A stretch of DNA of 64,000 bases, taken from NCBI RefSeq assembly GCF_009913435.1, contig NZ_CP047895.1:1744501-1808500 (forward strand), written 5' to 3'. Source of the DNA: Sphingomonas changnyeongensis (GTDB lineage Bacteria > Pseudomonadota > Alphaproteobacteria > Sphingomonadales > Sphingomonadaceae). The notes under the pieces were generated by a model that was given only the letters and a program-made list of their open reading frames with translations, had not been told where the DNA came from and did not search any database. This document shows positions 9,786-20,500 of the stretch, in pieces (within the stretch, counting starts at the first letter, position 1; every line of letters begins with the position of its first letter). The position numbers and the translations under genes are program-made.

Positions 9786-11642
9786 ATGATCCCTTCGCTT
9801 CTGATCGCCAATCGCGGCGAGATTGCCTGCCGCATCATCCGCACCGCGCGGCGGCTGGGCGTGCGCACCATCGCCGTCTATTCCGACGCCGATGCCGGGG
9901 CGCTGCATGTGCGCGAGGCGGACGAGGCGGTGCATATCGGCCCGCCGCCGGCGCGCGAAAGCTATCTGCTGGGCGACCGGATCATCGCCGCCGCCCGCGC
10001 GACCGGGGCAGCCGCCATCCATCCGGGCTATGGTTTTCTGTCGGAAAATGCCGATTTCGCGCAGGCGGTCATCGATGCCGGGCTGATCTGGGTGGGGCCG
10101 AAGCCGCACGCGATCCGGGCGATGGGGCTGAAGGATGCGGCGAAAAAGCTGATGGCCGAGGCCGGCGTGCCCGTCACCCCCGGCTATCTGGGCGAGGACC
10201 AGTCGCCCGACCGGCTGGCGGCGGAGGCGGCGGCGATCGGCTGGCCCGTGCTGATCAAGGCGGTGGCCGGCGGCGGCGGCAAGGGCATGCGCCGCGTCGA
10301 CAGCGCGGCGGAGTTTGCCGACGCGCTCGCCAGCTGCAAGCGCGAGGCGGCGGCGAGCTTTGGCGACGACCGGGTGCTGATCGAGAAATACATCCTCGCC
10401 CCCCGGCATATCGAGGTGCAGGTGTTCGGCGACAGCCATGGCGAGGTCGTCCATCTGTTCGAACGCGACTGTTCGCTGCAGCGCCGCCATCAGAAGGTGA
10501 TCGAGGAAGCGCCAGCGCCCGGCATGGACGCGGCAACGCGCGAGGCGGTGTGCGCCGCCGCCGTGCGCGCGGCGCGCGCGGTCGATTATGAGGGCGCGGG
10601 AACGATCGAGTTCATCGCCGACGCCTCCGAAGGGCTGCGCGCCGACCGGATCTGGTTCATGGAAATGAACACCAGGCTCCAGGTCGAGCATCCGGTGACC
10701 GAGGAGATTACCGGCGTCGATCTGGTCGAATGGCAGCTGCGCGTCGCTGCGGGCGAGCGGCTGCCGCTGGCGCAGGACGAGCTGTCGATCACCGGCTGGG
10801 CGATGGAAGCGCGGCTTTACGCCGAGGATCCGGCCAAGGGCTTCCTGCCGTCGATCGGCCGGCTGGAGGCGTTTGAACTGGGCGAGGATGTCCGCATCGA
10901 CACCGGGGTCGAGGAGGGTGGCGAGGTCACCCCTTATTATGATCCGATGATCGCCAAGCTGATCGCCTGGGGCGAGGACCGGGAAGCGGCGCGCGCCGCG
11001 CTGGCCGAGGCGCTGGCCGACACGGTGGTCTGGCCGGTCAGGGCCAATGCGGGCTTTCTGGTCAAGGCGCTCGCCCATCCCGATTTCATGGCGGGCACGC
11101 TCGATACCGGGCTGATCGCGCGGGCGGGCGAGGCGCTGATGCCCGATGCGCTGCCGTCGGAGGCTGCGCTTGCCGAGGCGGCGGCGATGTTCGCGGCCCG
11201 GCCGCTCGCAGGTTTCCGCCTCAACCGCGCGGCCGAGCGCCGGGTTGCCCTGTCGGTCGACGGTGCGCTGCACCTGGTCGCCGCTGAAGGCACCGCCGCC
11301 GGCACCGGCCGGCTCGAAGCGCCGGGTGCCGACCGCGAGGCGCTGGTGCTCAGCGAGGCGGGGCAGAGCTGGGCGGTCGCGCCGTGGCGCGCGGCGGGCG
11401 GTGCGGCGGGCGGCGGCGGCGACGGGGCGATCCTGTCGCCGATGCCCGGCCGCATCATCGCCGTCGACGTGGCCGAGGGCGCGCGCGTCGCCAAGGGGCA
11501 GAAGCTCGTCACGCTCGAGGCGATGAAGATGGAGCATACGCTGACCGCGCCGTTCGACGGCCATGTCGCCGAGCTGCGCGCCGAGGCGGGGGCGCAGGTG
11601 AGCGAGGGGACGCTGCTCGTCCGGGTCGAGGCGCAAGGCTGA
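9786..11642 (+). CDS. liuD: Methylcrotonyl-CoA carboxylase, biotin carboxylase/biotin carrier (alpha) subunit
   Basis: A 618-residue protein starting MIPSLLIANRGEIACRII. Residues 1-450 form the ATP-grasp biotin carboxylase, with AVAGGGGKGMRRV (ATP loop), FMEMNTRLQVEHPVTE and EARLYAEDP. The C-terminal biotinyl domain carries EAMKMEHT with the biotinylated Lys at about 581. The enzyme carboxylates biotin with ATP and bicarbonate and works with the liuB product. The ATG at 9786 is chosen because the upstream open frame (from 9720) is just the palindromic repeat read as protein. A strong GC hairpin at 11662-11691 follows the gene. Confidence 0.94.
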   Translation: MIPSLLIANRGEIACRIIRTARRLGVRTIAVYSDADAGALHVREADEAVHIGPPPARESYLLGDRIIAAARATGAAAIHPGYGFLSENADFAQAVIDAGLIWVGPKPHAIRAMGLKDAAKKLMAEAGVPVTPGYLGEDQSPDRLAAEAAAIGWPVLIKAVAGGGGKGMRRVDSAAEFADALASCKREAAASFGDDRVLIEKYILAPRHIEVQVFGDSHGEVVHLFERDCSLQRRHQKVIEEAPAPGMDAATREAVCAAAVRAARAVDYEGAGTIEFIADASEGLRADRIWFMEMNTRLQVEHPVTEEITGVDLVEWQLRVAAGERLPLAQDELSITGWAMEARLYAEDPAKGFLPSIGRLEAFELGEDVRIDTGVEEGGEVTPYYDPMIAKLIAWGEDREAARAALAEALADTVVWPVRANAGFLVKALAHPDFMAGTLDTGLIARAGEALMPDALPSEAALAEAAAMFAARPLAGFRLNRAAERRVALSVDGALHLVAAEGTAAGTGRLEAPGADREALVLSEAGQSWAVAPWRAAGGAAGGGGDGAILSPMPGRIIAVDVAEGARVAKGQKLVTLEAMKMEHTLTAPFDGHVAELRAEAGAQVSEGTLLVRVEAQG

Positions 11643-11661
11643 TTCCGGCCTGCTGACGCCC

Positions 11662-11691
11662 GCCGCCGCCTGGCCTCACTCAGGCGGCGGC
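11662..11691. terminator. Hairpin between convergent genes
   Basis: A perfect 11-bp stem GCCGCCGCCTG/CAGGCGGCGGC with an 8-base loop lies between the end of liuD and the end of the convergent CitE-like gene, overlapping the latter's last codons (an Ala run). There is no T tract, so it is only a weak intrinsic terminator candidate for either direction. Confidence 0.4.
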
Positions 11692-12522
11692 TGCGACCGC
11701 CTCGGCCAGCGCGACCAGCGCTTCCGCCTGGTCGACATGCAGCTGTTCGACCATCTGGCCGTCGATCCGGGCGACGCCCTTGCCGGCGGCGCGCGCCTCG
11801 GCCCAGGCGGCGATGATCCGCCGCGCCTGTGCGACCTCTTGCGCGTCGGGACCAAAGATGCGGTTGGCGATGTCGATCCCGGCGGGATGAACCAGCGTCT
11901 TGCCGTCAAATCCCATGTCGCGGCCCTGTCGGCAGGCAGCCTCCAGCCCGGCCATGTCGTCCAGCCCCAGATGCACACCGTCGATCGCGGCCAGCCCGTG
12001 CGCGCGCGCGGCGAGCAGGATCAGCGACAGGGCGGTCAGGATCGGCGTCCGGTCCGGCACATGGCGGGCGCGCAGATCCTTGACCAGATCGTTGGTGCCG
12101 ACGACGAACCCGGCCAGCCGGTCGCCCGCACCCGCAATCCCGGCTGCGCGCAGCACGCCGAGCGGCGTTTCGATCATCGACCAGATCGGATGCCGCGTTC
12201 GGCCCGCCGCCGCCAGCACGGTCGCCGCGTCCTCCACCTTGGGCAGCAGCACGCCGTCAAGCGCCAGCCGGTCGGCCAGGTCGAAATCGGCCGCGCAATC
12301 GGCGGCGCTCACGCGCAGGATCAGTTCGCGCCCGCCCCAGTCGCCCGCCAGTGCTGCGGCGATGCCGGCGCGGGCGGCGTCCTTGGCCTCGGGCGCGACC
12401 GCGTCCTCAAGATCGAAGATCACGCCATCGACCGGCAGGGTCCGCGCCTTTTCGAGCGCGCGGGGCTTGTCGCCGGGCACATAGAGCATCGACCGGCGGG
12501 GACGGATATGCTTTTGGGTCAT
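11680..12522 (-). CDS. CitE/HpcH-type CoA-ester lyase, second copy
   Basis: A 280-residue intact protein starting MTQKHIRPRRSMLYVPGDKP at 12522. It shows the family marks GVIFDLEDAVAPEAK, VLLPKVEDA, SMIETPLGVLRA and KTLVHPAGIDIAN, so it is a Mg-dependent aldolase-type lyase acting on 3-hydroxyacyl-CoA esters such as malyl-CoA or citramalyl-CoA. The frame stays open upstream to 12690, but that stretch is Arg/Pro-rich and overlaps the divergent gene, so the internal ATG is preferred. It converges on liuD. It is clearly distinct from the copy at 5922, so the region carries two non-identical lyases and the exact substrates remain open. Confidence 0.85.
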   Translation of the reverse strand: MTQKHIRPRRSMLYVPGDKPRALEKARTLPVDGVIFDLEDAVAPEAKDAARAGIAAALAGDWGGRELILRVSAADCAADFDLADRLALDGVLLPKVEDAATVLAAAGRTRHPIWSMIETPLGVLRAAGIAGAGDRLAGFVVGTNDLVKDLRARHVPDRTPILTALSLILLAARAHGLAAIDGVHLGLDDMAGLEAACRQGRDMGFDGKTLVHPAGIDIANRIFGPDAQEVAQARRIIAAWAEARAAGKGVARIDGQMVEQLHVDQAEALVALAEAVAAAA

Positions 12523-12572
12523 CCACGAGTCTGTGCGGGGGCTGGCCCCGCGATGCAAGCGGGAGGGTGCGG

Positions 12573-13175
12573 GTGAGCCGGGAATTGTCGATTGTCGGGA
12601 TCGGGGGCACCACCCAGCCGGGGTCGTCGACCGAACAGGCGCTCCGCCTCGCGCTTGCCGCCGCCGAGGCCGAAGGCGCGACGGTGACATTGTTCGATGG
12701 CCCGACGCTGGCCGCGCTTCCCCATTATGCGCCCGGCGCGGTCGCGCAGTCGGCCGAAGGCCGCCGGCTGGTCGAGGCGGTGCGCGGCGCGCATGGCCTG
12801 ATCCTGGCCAGCCCGGGCTATCACGGGTCGATTTCCGGCCTGGTCAAGAATGCGATCGATTATATCGAGGAAACCGCCCGCGATGCGCGCGTCTATCTGG
12901 ACGGGCTGCCGGTCGGGCTGATCGCCACCGCCTATGGCTGGCAGGCGACCGGATCGACGCTCGCCACGCTGCGCGCCATCGTCCATGCGCTGCGCGGCTG
13001 GCCGACGCCTTTGGGGGCGGGCATTCGCAGCGTGTCGGGCATGTTCCGCGACGGTGCCTGCCATGACGAGGCGGCGGCCGGGCAGCTCGATCTGGTCGGC
13101 AAACAGGTGGTGGAGTTTGCCCGGCTGCGCCAGCGCACCCCCGACGCGACCAGCACCGGCCCGGTCGAGCAATGA
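12573..13175 (+). CDS. NADPH-dependent FMN reductase family protein
   Basis: A 200-residue flavodoxin-like protein. The phosphate-binding loop is visible near the start (GIGGTTQPGSSTEQ) and the second flavin contact as ASPGYHGSISGLVKNAIDY. The family reduces FMN with NAD(P)H, and relatives supply reduced flavin to sulfonate or aromatic monooxygenases. A GTG at 12573 is the best start, since GGGAGG lies six bases upstream and the open frame before it is antisense to the divergent lyase gene. Its stop overlaps the cysQ start by four bases (ATGA), so it is coupled to a sulfur-metabolism gene. Confidence 0.82.
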   Translation: MSRELSIVGIGGTTQPGSSTEQALRLALAAAEAEGATVTLFDGPTLAALPHYAPGAVAQSAEGRRLVEAVRGAHGLILASPGYHGSISGLVKNAIDYIEETARDARVYLDGLPVGLIATAYGWQATGSTLATLRAIVHALRGWPTPLGAGIRSVSGMFRDGACHDEAAAGQLDLVGKQVVEFARLRQRTPDATSTGPVEQ

Positions 13176-13908
13176 CCGATGCCGAGCTGGCCGCGCGGCT
13201 GGCCGGCGCGGCCGGCCGCCTTGCGCTGACGCTGCGCGACACCGGCCTTGTTTCCGGGCGCGCGCTGGGCGATGCCGGCGATCAGGCGGTCAATGTGCTG
13301 CTGATGAAGGCGCTGGCCGAGGCGCGGCCCGAGGACGGTGTGCTGTCGGAAGAGACGACCGACAGTCTTGACCGGCTGGGCAAGGCGCGGGTGTGGATCA
13401 TCGATCCGCTCGACGGCACGCGCGAATATGCCGAGGGCCGCGATGATTGGGCCGTGCATGTCGCGCTGGCGGTGGACGGTGTGGCGACGGTCGGCGCGGT
13501 CGCGCTGCCGGCGCGCGGGCTGGTGTTCCGTTCGGATGCGCCGCCGCCGCCGGTGACGCGCCCGGCGCGCCCGCGCCTGCTGGTCAGCCGTTCGCGCCCG
13601 CCAGAGGCCGCCACCCGGCTGGCCGAGGCGCTGGACGCCGACATGGTGCCTATGGGATCGGCGGGCGCAAAGGCGATGGCGGTGCTGATGGGCGAGGGCG
13701 ACATCTATTTCCACACCGGCGGCCAGCATCAATGGGACAATGCCGCGCCGGTCGCGGTCGCGCGGGCCGCCGGCATGGTGGCGACGCGCGCCGATGGCGG
13801 CCCGTGCATCTATAACGGCGCGGAGACGCTGCTGCCCGATCTGCTGATCTGCGCACCCGAACTGGCCCCCGCGTGCGCGCCGTGCTGGACGGGATCGACC
13901 TGTCGTGA
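13172..13908 (+). CDS. cysQ: 3'(2'),5'-bisphosphate nucleotidase CysQ family (frameshift near the C-terminus)
   Basis: Restored length is 245 residues. This inositol-monophosphatase-family enzyme removes the 3'-phosphate from PAP/PAPS, by-products of sulfate assimilation. Metal-site motifs are VLSEETTD, WIIDPLDGTREYAEG and QHQWDNAAPVAVAR. The read loses its frame at the C run 13866-13870. Restoring one C gives the natural end PELAPRVRAVLDGIDLS with a TGA at 13906-13908, which overlaps the GTG start of dmeF; without it the frame runs 58 bases into dmeF. CysQ rather than suhB is chosen because of the REYAEG-type active site and the nearby sulfate genes. It is coupled to the FMN reductase gene. 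Confidence 0.8.
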
Positions 13909-14843
13909 GCGCCGGAACGGATCACGGCCCGGTGGCGGCGCTTGGCGCGGGCCATCAGGTCCATGAACGCCGGACGCTGTGGGTGGTCGCGCTCGCTGCG
14001 ATCACCATGCTGGTCGAGATTGCGGCCGGGCTGGCCACGGGGTCGATGGCGCTGCTGGCCGACGGCATCCATATGGCAACCCATGTCGGTGCGCTGGGCC
14101 TTGCCGCCTTTGCCTATCGCTATGCGCGCCGCCATGCCGCCGATCCGCGTTTCGTGTTCGGGACCGGCAAGGTCGGCGATCTGGCGGGCTTTGCCAGCGC
14201 ATTGATGCTGGGCGTGTTCGCCATCGGGATTGCGGCGGAATCGGTCGACCGGCTGTTCGCGCCGGGGGCGATTGCCTATGGCGAGGCACTGTGGGTCGCG
14301 GGGCTGGGGCTGGCCGTCAATCTGGCGAGCGCGCTGCTGCTGGCGCATGACCATGACCATCCGCACGACCATGACCATGGCCATGACCATCACCATGGCG
14401 CGCACGGCCATCATCATGACCATAATCTGCGCTCCGCCTATTTCCACGTGCTGGCCGATGCGCTGACATCGGTGCTGGCGATCGCGGCGCTGCTGGCCGG
14501 GCTGTATCTGGGCTGGCGCTGGCTCGATGCGGCGGCCGGGATCGCGGGTGCACTCGTCATCGCGCATTGGGCGCTGGGGCTGATGCGGACGACCGGGCTG
14601 GTGCTCGTTGACGCAACCGCCGATCCGGGGCTGGCCGCGCGCCTGCGGGCGGCGGTGGAGGATGAGGCGACTGAGGTGGTCGATCTGCGCTGCTGGCGCA
14701 TCGGGCCGGGGCGGTTTGCCGCACTGATCGCGCTGCACAGCGCGCAGCCGCTGCCGGTGGCGGCCTATCGCGCGCGGCTGGCCGGGCAGCACGGGCTGGC
14801 CTGGCTGTGGATCGGGGTTTCGGGCCGATCAGCGGCCGATTAA
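13905..14843 (+). CDS. dmeF: Cation diffusion facilitator, DmeF-type Co/Ni/Cd exporter
   Basis: A 312-residue CDF transporter with about six membrane helices that exports divalent metal against protons. The first helices contain MLVEIAAGLATGSMALLADG with HMATH, the HxxxD-type metal site (ADGIHMATH), and HVLADALTSVLA repeats it in helix V. Between helices IV and V lies a long His/Asp loop (14344-14430) with more than fifteen His, which probably buffers metal ions. The alternating ERRTLWVVALAA start and His-rich loop match DmeF. The start is a GTG at 13905 overlapping the restored cysQ stop. The 3' end overlaps the convergent oxidoreductase gene by 15 bp. Confidence 0.88.
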   Translation: MSAGTDHGPVAALGAGHQVHERRTLWVVALAAITMLVEIAAGLATGSMALLADGIHMATHVGALGLAAFAYRYARRHAADPRFVFGTGKVGDLAGFASALMLGVFAIGIAAESVDRLFAPGAIAYGEALWVAGLGLAVNLASALLLAHDHDHPHDHDHGHDHHHGAHGHHHDHNLRSAYFHVLADALTSVLAIAALLAGLYLGWRWLDAAAGIAGALVIAHWALGLMRTTGLVLVDATADPGLAARLRAAVEDEATEVVDLRCWRIGPGRFAALIALHSAQPLPVAAYRARLAGQHGLAWLWIGVSGRSAAD

Positions 14844-16108
14844 CGCCCGGTCGGTGCGCTGTTCCGCGATCAGCGCGCCGAGGACCGACTGGTCGGCATC
14901 GGGCATCTGGCCCGCGCCCATCCGTCTGATCTGCTGATAATACCACGACATGACGGCAAAGCCGTTCAGCGCCTTCACCATCCGCAACGGCGATGCCGGG
15001 CCGAAAATGCCCGGCCCGATGCGCAGCCGGTCCTCGATCCGCGCCAGCATTTCGTCGCTGCCCGCCAGCAGCCGGGCCGGGCCGAGCGGATCGGCGCACA
15101 TCGGGCGGCCGATGCCGATCAGCGCGATGCCGTCCGCCAGCGCGCCCGCCATCGCCGCCGCCGTGCGGAACCCGCCGGTCACCATCAGCGGCGGGGTGCG
15201 GCCGCTGCGCATCGCGCGCGCGAAATCGAGGAAATAGGCCTCGCGCGCACGGGTCGAGCCGGCGATCGGCTCGACCGGCCGCTCCAGCCCGTCAAGCGCC
15301 ATCATGCGCGGCTGTTCATAGGAGCCGCCGGAGATTTCGAGCAGGTCCACCCCCTCATCGGCCAGCCATGCGGCGACGCGCAGCGAATCCTCGAACGCAA
15401 AGCCGTCCTTCTGGAAATCCGCCGAGTTGAGCTTGACCGACACCGTCTGGCCGCCCGGGAGCGCCGCGCGCACCGCACGGACGGTCGCGATCAGCATCCG
15501 CGCCCGGTTTTCCAGCGACCCGCCATATTGATCGGTGCGCCGGTTGGCGCGCGGCGACAGGAATTGCGACAACAGATAGCCATGGGCGGCATGGATTTGC
15601 ACGCCGTCAAACCCCGCATCGGCGGCGGCGTGCGCGGCTGTCGCAAAGCCCGCGATCAGCGCCGCGATCTCGGCCTCATCAAGCGGAACCGGCGCGCCGA
15701 ACCGCTTGCCCGGCAGTGCGACCGGAACGGCGGACGGGGCCTTGGGGCGCGGATTGACGTGGATCGGCGTCTGCCGCCCCGGATGGTTGATCTGCATCCA
15801 CACCCGGCCGCCGCCGCTTTTCGCCGCCATCGCCCAGTCGGCCAGCCGCGCGGCCATATCGGCATCGGGGGGCGGTCGATCACGACATTGCCCGGCCGTT
15901 CGAGATGGGCAGCGTCGATCTGGACATTGCCGGTGATCTGCAGGCCGACGCCGCTTGCGCCCCACAGCCGGTAAAGCTGGTTCAGCGCCGCGCCGGGGCG
16001 TCCGCCTTCGGCCAGCCCCTCGGTCATCGCCGCCTTGACCAGCCGGTTGGGCAGCGCCGGGCCGTGCGCGGGCTGGAACGGGGATGCAAGGATCGGCGCA
16101 TCGGTCAT
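14829..16108 (-). CDS. NADH:flavin oxidoreductase, Old Yellow Enzyme family (one-base frameshift)
   Basis: Restored length is 426 residues, a single-domain FMN TIM barrel that reduces activated C=C bonds (enones, nitro compounds) with NAD(P)H. The N-terminus reads PALPNRLVKAAMTEG; later marks are MQINHPGRQTP, the HAAHGYLLSQFLSP active-site pair and RTDQYGGSLENRARM, all standard for the family. The frame shifts at the G run 15867-15872 (plus strand); one more G joins the two halves into NVVIDRPP-DADMAARLADWA. The ATG at 16108 is chosen because the longer frame upstream of the shift does not resemble the family. Substrate unknown. Confidence 0.82.
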
Positions 16109-16293
16109 GGATCGGGCATCCGCTGGGATCGAAATGCCGCCAGCCTAAATGTATCCGGAACGGATGCAACCAGCCCGTTGCAAACCGCAACCCGGATCGA
16201 CGAACGACTGTCCGGCTTCGGCGGGGGGTGGTGCGGATTGTATGCAGATGACCGCGACCGGGGCAGGCGACCGCCGGCTGGCACCGGCGGAAA

Positions 16294-16369
16294 TGGTGAG
16301 CCCTGCTGGATTCGAACCAGCGACCTACTGATTAAAAGTCAGTTGCTCTACCGACTGAGCTAAGGGCCC
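16294..16369 (-). tRNA. tRNA-Lys (anticodon TTT)
   Basis: A 76-base cloverleaf on the minus strand. It has a 7-bp acceptor stem (GGGCCCT/AGGGCTC, one G-T pair), a D-arm with AGTCGGTA, anticodon loop CTTTTAA giving TTT, a T-arm GCTGG-TTCGAAT-CCAGC, discriminator A and an encoded CCA. It begins 24 bp after the folK stop on the same strand, so co-transcription with folK is possible. Confidence 0.97.
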
Positions 16370-16393
16370 CCGATCGGGCATAGGCCGGCCCCC

Positions 16394-16930
16394 TTAGAAG
16401 GATGACCGGCCCCGGTCAACCGGTGGAACGGCTGGGCATGGCTGCGGCCGCCGTTGGCGGTGGCGAAGCTGGCGCACCGTCAGCCCCGACAGCGGATCGC
16501 GCCAGCCCGGCGCGATGGCGGCAAGCGGGCCGAGCACGAAATCGCGGATCCGGTAATCGGGGTGCGGGATAACCAGCCCCGGTTCCGCCCAGCCGCCGCC
16601 CGACCACAGGATGATGTCGAGATCAAGGACGCGCGGCCCCCAGCGCCGTCCGCCACGCCGGCCAAAGCCGCGTTCGATGCGCTTGAGCGCGGCGAGCAGG
16701 GCGGGCGGGGCGAGCGGGCTGTCGATCAGCACCGCGCCATTGGCAAAGCCGCGCCCCGCCGGGCCGAGCGCCGGGGTGGCGCGCACCGGCGCGACCGCCC
16801 GGATCGTGCCGAGTGCCGCCAGCGCCTGCGCCGCTGCACGCACGACGCCCGCCGGCAGCCCGTGCCGGTGATGGCGGCGGTTGGAGCCGATCGCGACGGC
16901 ATAGCTGGTGTGCGGGCTTGCCCCTGTCAT
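16394..16930 (-). CDS. folK: 6-hydroxymethyl-7,8-dihydropterin pyrophosphokinase
   Basis: A 178-residue HPPK, which transfers pyrophosphate from ATP to 6-hydroxymethyl-dihydropterin in folate synthesis. Visible signatures are AVAIGSNRRHHRHG at the start, ERGFGRRGGRRWGPRVLD with LDLDIILW (the Mg/ATP site) and VIPHPDYRIRDFVL. The ATG at 16930 precedes MTGASPHTSYAVAIG; the longer frame to 16993 overlaps the divergent glycosylase gene and is rejected. The C-terminal tail after PLSGLTV is Arg/Pro-rich and probably disordered. It is divergent from the uracil-DNA glycosylase gene with 29 bp between starts, and tRNA-Lys lies directly downstream. Confidence 0.92.
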   Translation of the reverse strand: MTGASPHTSYAVAIGSNRRHHRHGLPAGVVRAAAQALAALGTIRAVAPVRATPALGPAGRGFANGAVLIDSPLAPPALLAALKRIERGFGRRGGRRWGPRVLDLDIILWSGGGWAEPGLVIPHPDYRIRDFVLGPLAAIAPGWRDPLSGLTVRQLRHRQRRPQPCPAVPPVDRGRSSF

Positions 16931-16959
16931 GCCGCTGCGCCTATCGCGGGGCGACCGCC

Positions 16960-17670
16960 ATGATAAGCCCTGAAAACTCTCTGACGCCCGCATCGCCGGC
17001 CCCGGCGATCAGCCCATGGCCGCAGCTTGAGGCGCCGGTCGACTGTCCGCTGTGCCCGCGGCTGGCCGCGTTCAGGGATGCGCTCCGCGCCGAGCATCCG
17101 GGCTGGTGGAACGCGCCGGTGCCGGCCTTTGGCGATCCGGGGGCGTGGCTGGCGATCATCGGGCTGGCGCCCGGCAAGCATGGCGCCAACCGCACCGGCC
17201 GACCGTTCACCGGCGATTTCGCCGGCGATCTGCTGTATGAAACGCTCATCGATTTCGGGCTCGCCCGCGGGCGCTACGATGCCCGGCCCGATGACGGGCT
17301 GGTGCTCGACGGGGCGGTGATCCTGAACGCGGTCAAATGCCTGCCGCCGGAAAACAAGCCGACCCCGGCCGAGGCCAATGCCTGCCGCCCATTCCTCGCG
17401 CGCCAGCTGGCGGCGCTGCCGCAGGTCAGGGTGCTGGTCGCGCTCGGCCAGATCGCGCATCAGCAGCTGGTCCGCACCTGTGGCGGGCGGCAGGCCGATT
17501 TCCGCTTCGGCCATCTGGCCGAACACCGGCTGCCGGGCGGGCAGGTGTTGATCGACAGCTATCACTGCTCGCGCTACAATCAGAATACCGGGCGGCTGAC
17601 GCCGGACATGTTCGCGCGCGTCTTTGCCCGCGCGGTGGCGATTGGCCGGGAACCGCCCGTCAAGGCCTGA
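16960..17670 (+). CDS. Type V (family 5) uracil-DNA glycosylase
   Basis: A 236-residue base-excision repair enzyme. The active-site motif GLAPGKHGANRTGRPFTGD and the second motif DSYHCSRYNQNTGRLTP are characteristic of family 5 (UDGb), which lacks the Asp/Asn base of family 1. Four cysteines (CPLC near residue 26, AVKCLPPENK, RTCGG) fit the [4Fe-4S] cluster of families 4 and 5. The enzyme removes uracil, and in characterised relatives hypoxanthine and other deaminated bases, from DNA. The ATG at 16960 starts MISPENSLTP; upstream sequence is antisense to folK. It faces the convergent cysH end across 27 bp. Confidence 0.88.
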   Translation: MISPENSLTPASPAPAISPWPQLEAPVDCPLCPRLAAFRDALRAEHPGWWNAPVPAFGDPGAWLAIIGLAPGKHGANRTGRPFTGDFAGDLLYETLIDFGLARGRYDARPDDGLVLDGAVILNAVKCLPPENKPTPAEANACRPFLARQLAALPQVRVLVALGQIAHQQLVRTCGGRQADFRFGHLAEHRLPGGQVLIDSYHCSRYNQNTGRLTPDMFARVFARAVAIGREPPVKA

Positions 17671-17697
17671 TGCGGAGCGGCTGGGAATCCCGGCCTG

Positions 17698-18450
17698 TTA
17701 GAACACCGGATCGTCGGCGCCGCCCTTGCCGTGGATGCCGCATTCGGTCTTGTCCCAGCCGCGCCAGCGCCCGGCGCGCGGGTCTTCGCCCGGGCGGACT
17801 TTGCTGGTGCAGGGCGAGCAGCCGATCGACGGATAGCCCTCGGCCTCGAGCGGATGGCGCGGCAGCTCGTGCGCGGCGAAATAGGCGTCGAGATCGCCCT
17901 TGCTCCAGTCGGCAAGCGGATTGATCTTCAGCCGTCCGTCCTCGATCTCGAAGCGGGGCAAAGCGACGCGCGTTTTCGCCTGAAAGCCCTTGCGCCCCGA
18001 AATCCATGCATCGAAGCCGCCAAGCGCGCGGTCGAGCGGCTCGACCTTGCGGAGCGCGCAGCAGCCATCGGGGTCATAGGACCAGCGCAGGCTGGTCTGG
18101 TCCTTGAGCGCCAGCTGATAGGGGTCGGGGCGGAACACCCGCAGGTCGACAAAGCCCAGCCGTTCCGCCAGCTCGTCGCGATAGGCAAGGGTCTGCCCGA
18201 ACATCTTCTGGGTGTTGATGAAGATCAGCGGCACCTGGCGGTCGACCGCCGCGACCAGATGGAGCAGCACCGCCGATTCGGCGCCGAACGAGGAGACGAG
18301 CGCCACCCGCCCGGCCAGTTCGGGCAGCAGCGCGGCCAGCATGTCGGCCGTCGCCACCCCGGCAAAACGCGCCTCGAGTGCTGCGGCATCGGCAGGCGTG
18401 AAGGCCGGGGCGGTGTCGATCCGGTCGGCGGCGCGGGCGGGATCAGCCAT
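17698..18450 (-). CDS. cysH: Phosphoadenylyl/adenylyl-sulfate reductase, probable [4Fe-4S] APS-type
   Basis: A 250-residue reductase that converts activated sulfate to sulfite with thioredoxin or glutaredoxin. VSSFGAESAVLLHL is the nucleotide-binding loop and KTECGIH carries the catalytic Cys. The extra pairs DPDGCCALRKVEPL and IGCSPCTSKVRPGEDPRAGR are the cysteines of the [4Fe-4S] cluster typical of reductases that use APS, in contrast to the cluster-free E. coli PAPS enzyme. The ATG at 18450 overlaps the DUF934 stop, placing it last in the six-gene operon read leftwards from cobA. Confidence 0.92.
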   Translation of the reverse strand: MADPARAADRIDTAPAFTPADAAALEARFAGVATADMLAALLPELAGRVALVSSFGAESAVLLHLVAAVDRQVPLIFINTQKMFGQTLAYRDELAERLGFVDLRVFRPDPYQLALKDQTSLRWSYDPDGCCALRKVEPLDRALGGFDAWISGRKGFQAKTRVALPRFEIEDGRLKINPLADWSKGDLDAYFAAHELPRHPLEAEGYPSIGCSPCTSKVRPGEDPRAGRWRGWDKTECGIHGKGGADDPVF

Positions 18451-18863
18451 GGCGCAGCTTCCACACCGGCGCCCGGTCATCGGCGGCCGCCTGATAGACA
18501 TGGCGATAGCGCGCGAGCGCCGTATCGACCGCCGCCCGGTCGATCGGCACGCGCGGGGCAAAGCTGTCGAACCCCGCCCGGCGCATCGGCACGATCTGGT
18601 CGATCAGCACATCGCCCTCGGCGCGCAGTTCGCCGGCATAGCCATGTTCGCGCAGGATGCGCGCCGCCGAATAGCCGCGCCCGTCGCGAAAGCCCGGAAA
18701 GGCGATTTCGATGAGTCGCAGCCGCTGCAGATGGGGCAGCAGCGCGCGGGCATCGTCGCCCGGCTCGATCCGGACCGCGCCGGCATCGGCCTGGGCAAGA
18801 AAGGCATCCAGCGTCACCGCCGGCTCTTCGGCGGGGTCGTCGTCGCGCAGCCTGAGCAGCTGA

Positions 18864-18871
<8 letters not shown>
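18443..18871 (-). CDS. DUF934 family protein, sulfite-reduction accessory
   Basis: A 142-residue protein starting MADQLLRLRDDDP. The core ALLPHLQRLRLIEIAFPGF and DGRGYSAARILREHGYAGELR followed by GDVLIDQIVPMRRAGFDSF is the DUF934 signature. The family almost always sits between cysI and cysH in alpha- and betaproteobacteria. It is annotated as an oxidoreductase of sulfite reduction, although its biochemistry is undefined. Here it overlaps cysI by 8 bp and cysH by 8 bp, so translation of the three is coupled. Confidence 0.9.
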
Positions 18872-20497
<1,626 letters not shown>

Positions 20498-20500
20498 GCT

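Noticed and set aside
7653..11636. 1327-codon open frame on the minus strand
   Set aside because: It covers the leucine-catabolism genes on the opposite strand and resembles no protein; an effect of high third-position GC.
13172..13908. Assignment as inositol monophosphatase suhB
   Set aside because: The DPLDGTREYAEG active-site region and sulfate-gene context favour CysQ; suhB has a different sequence around this site.
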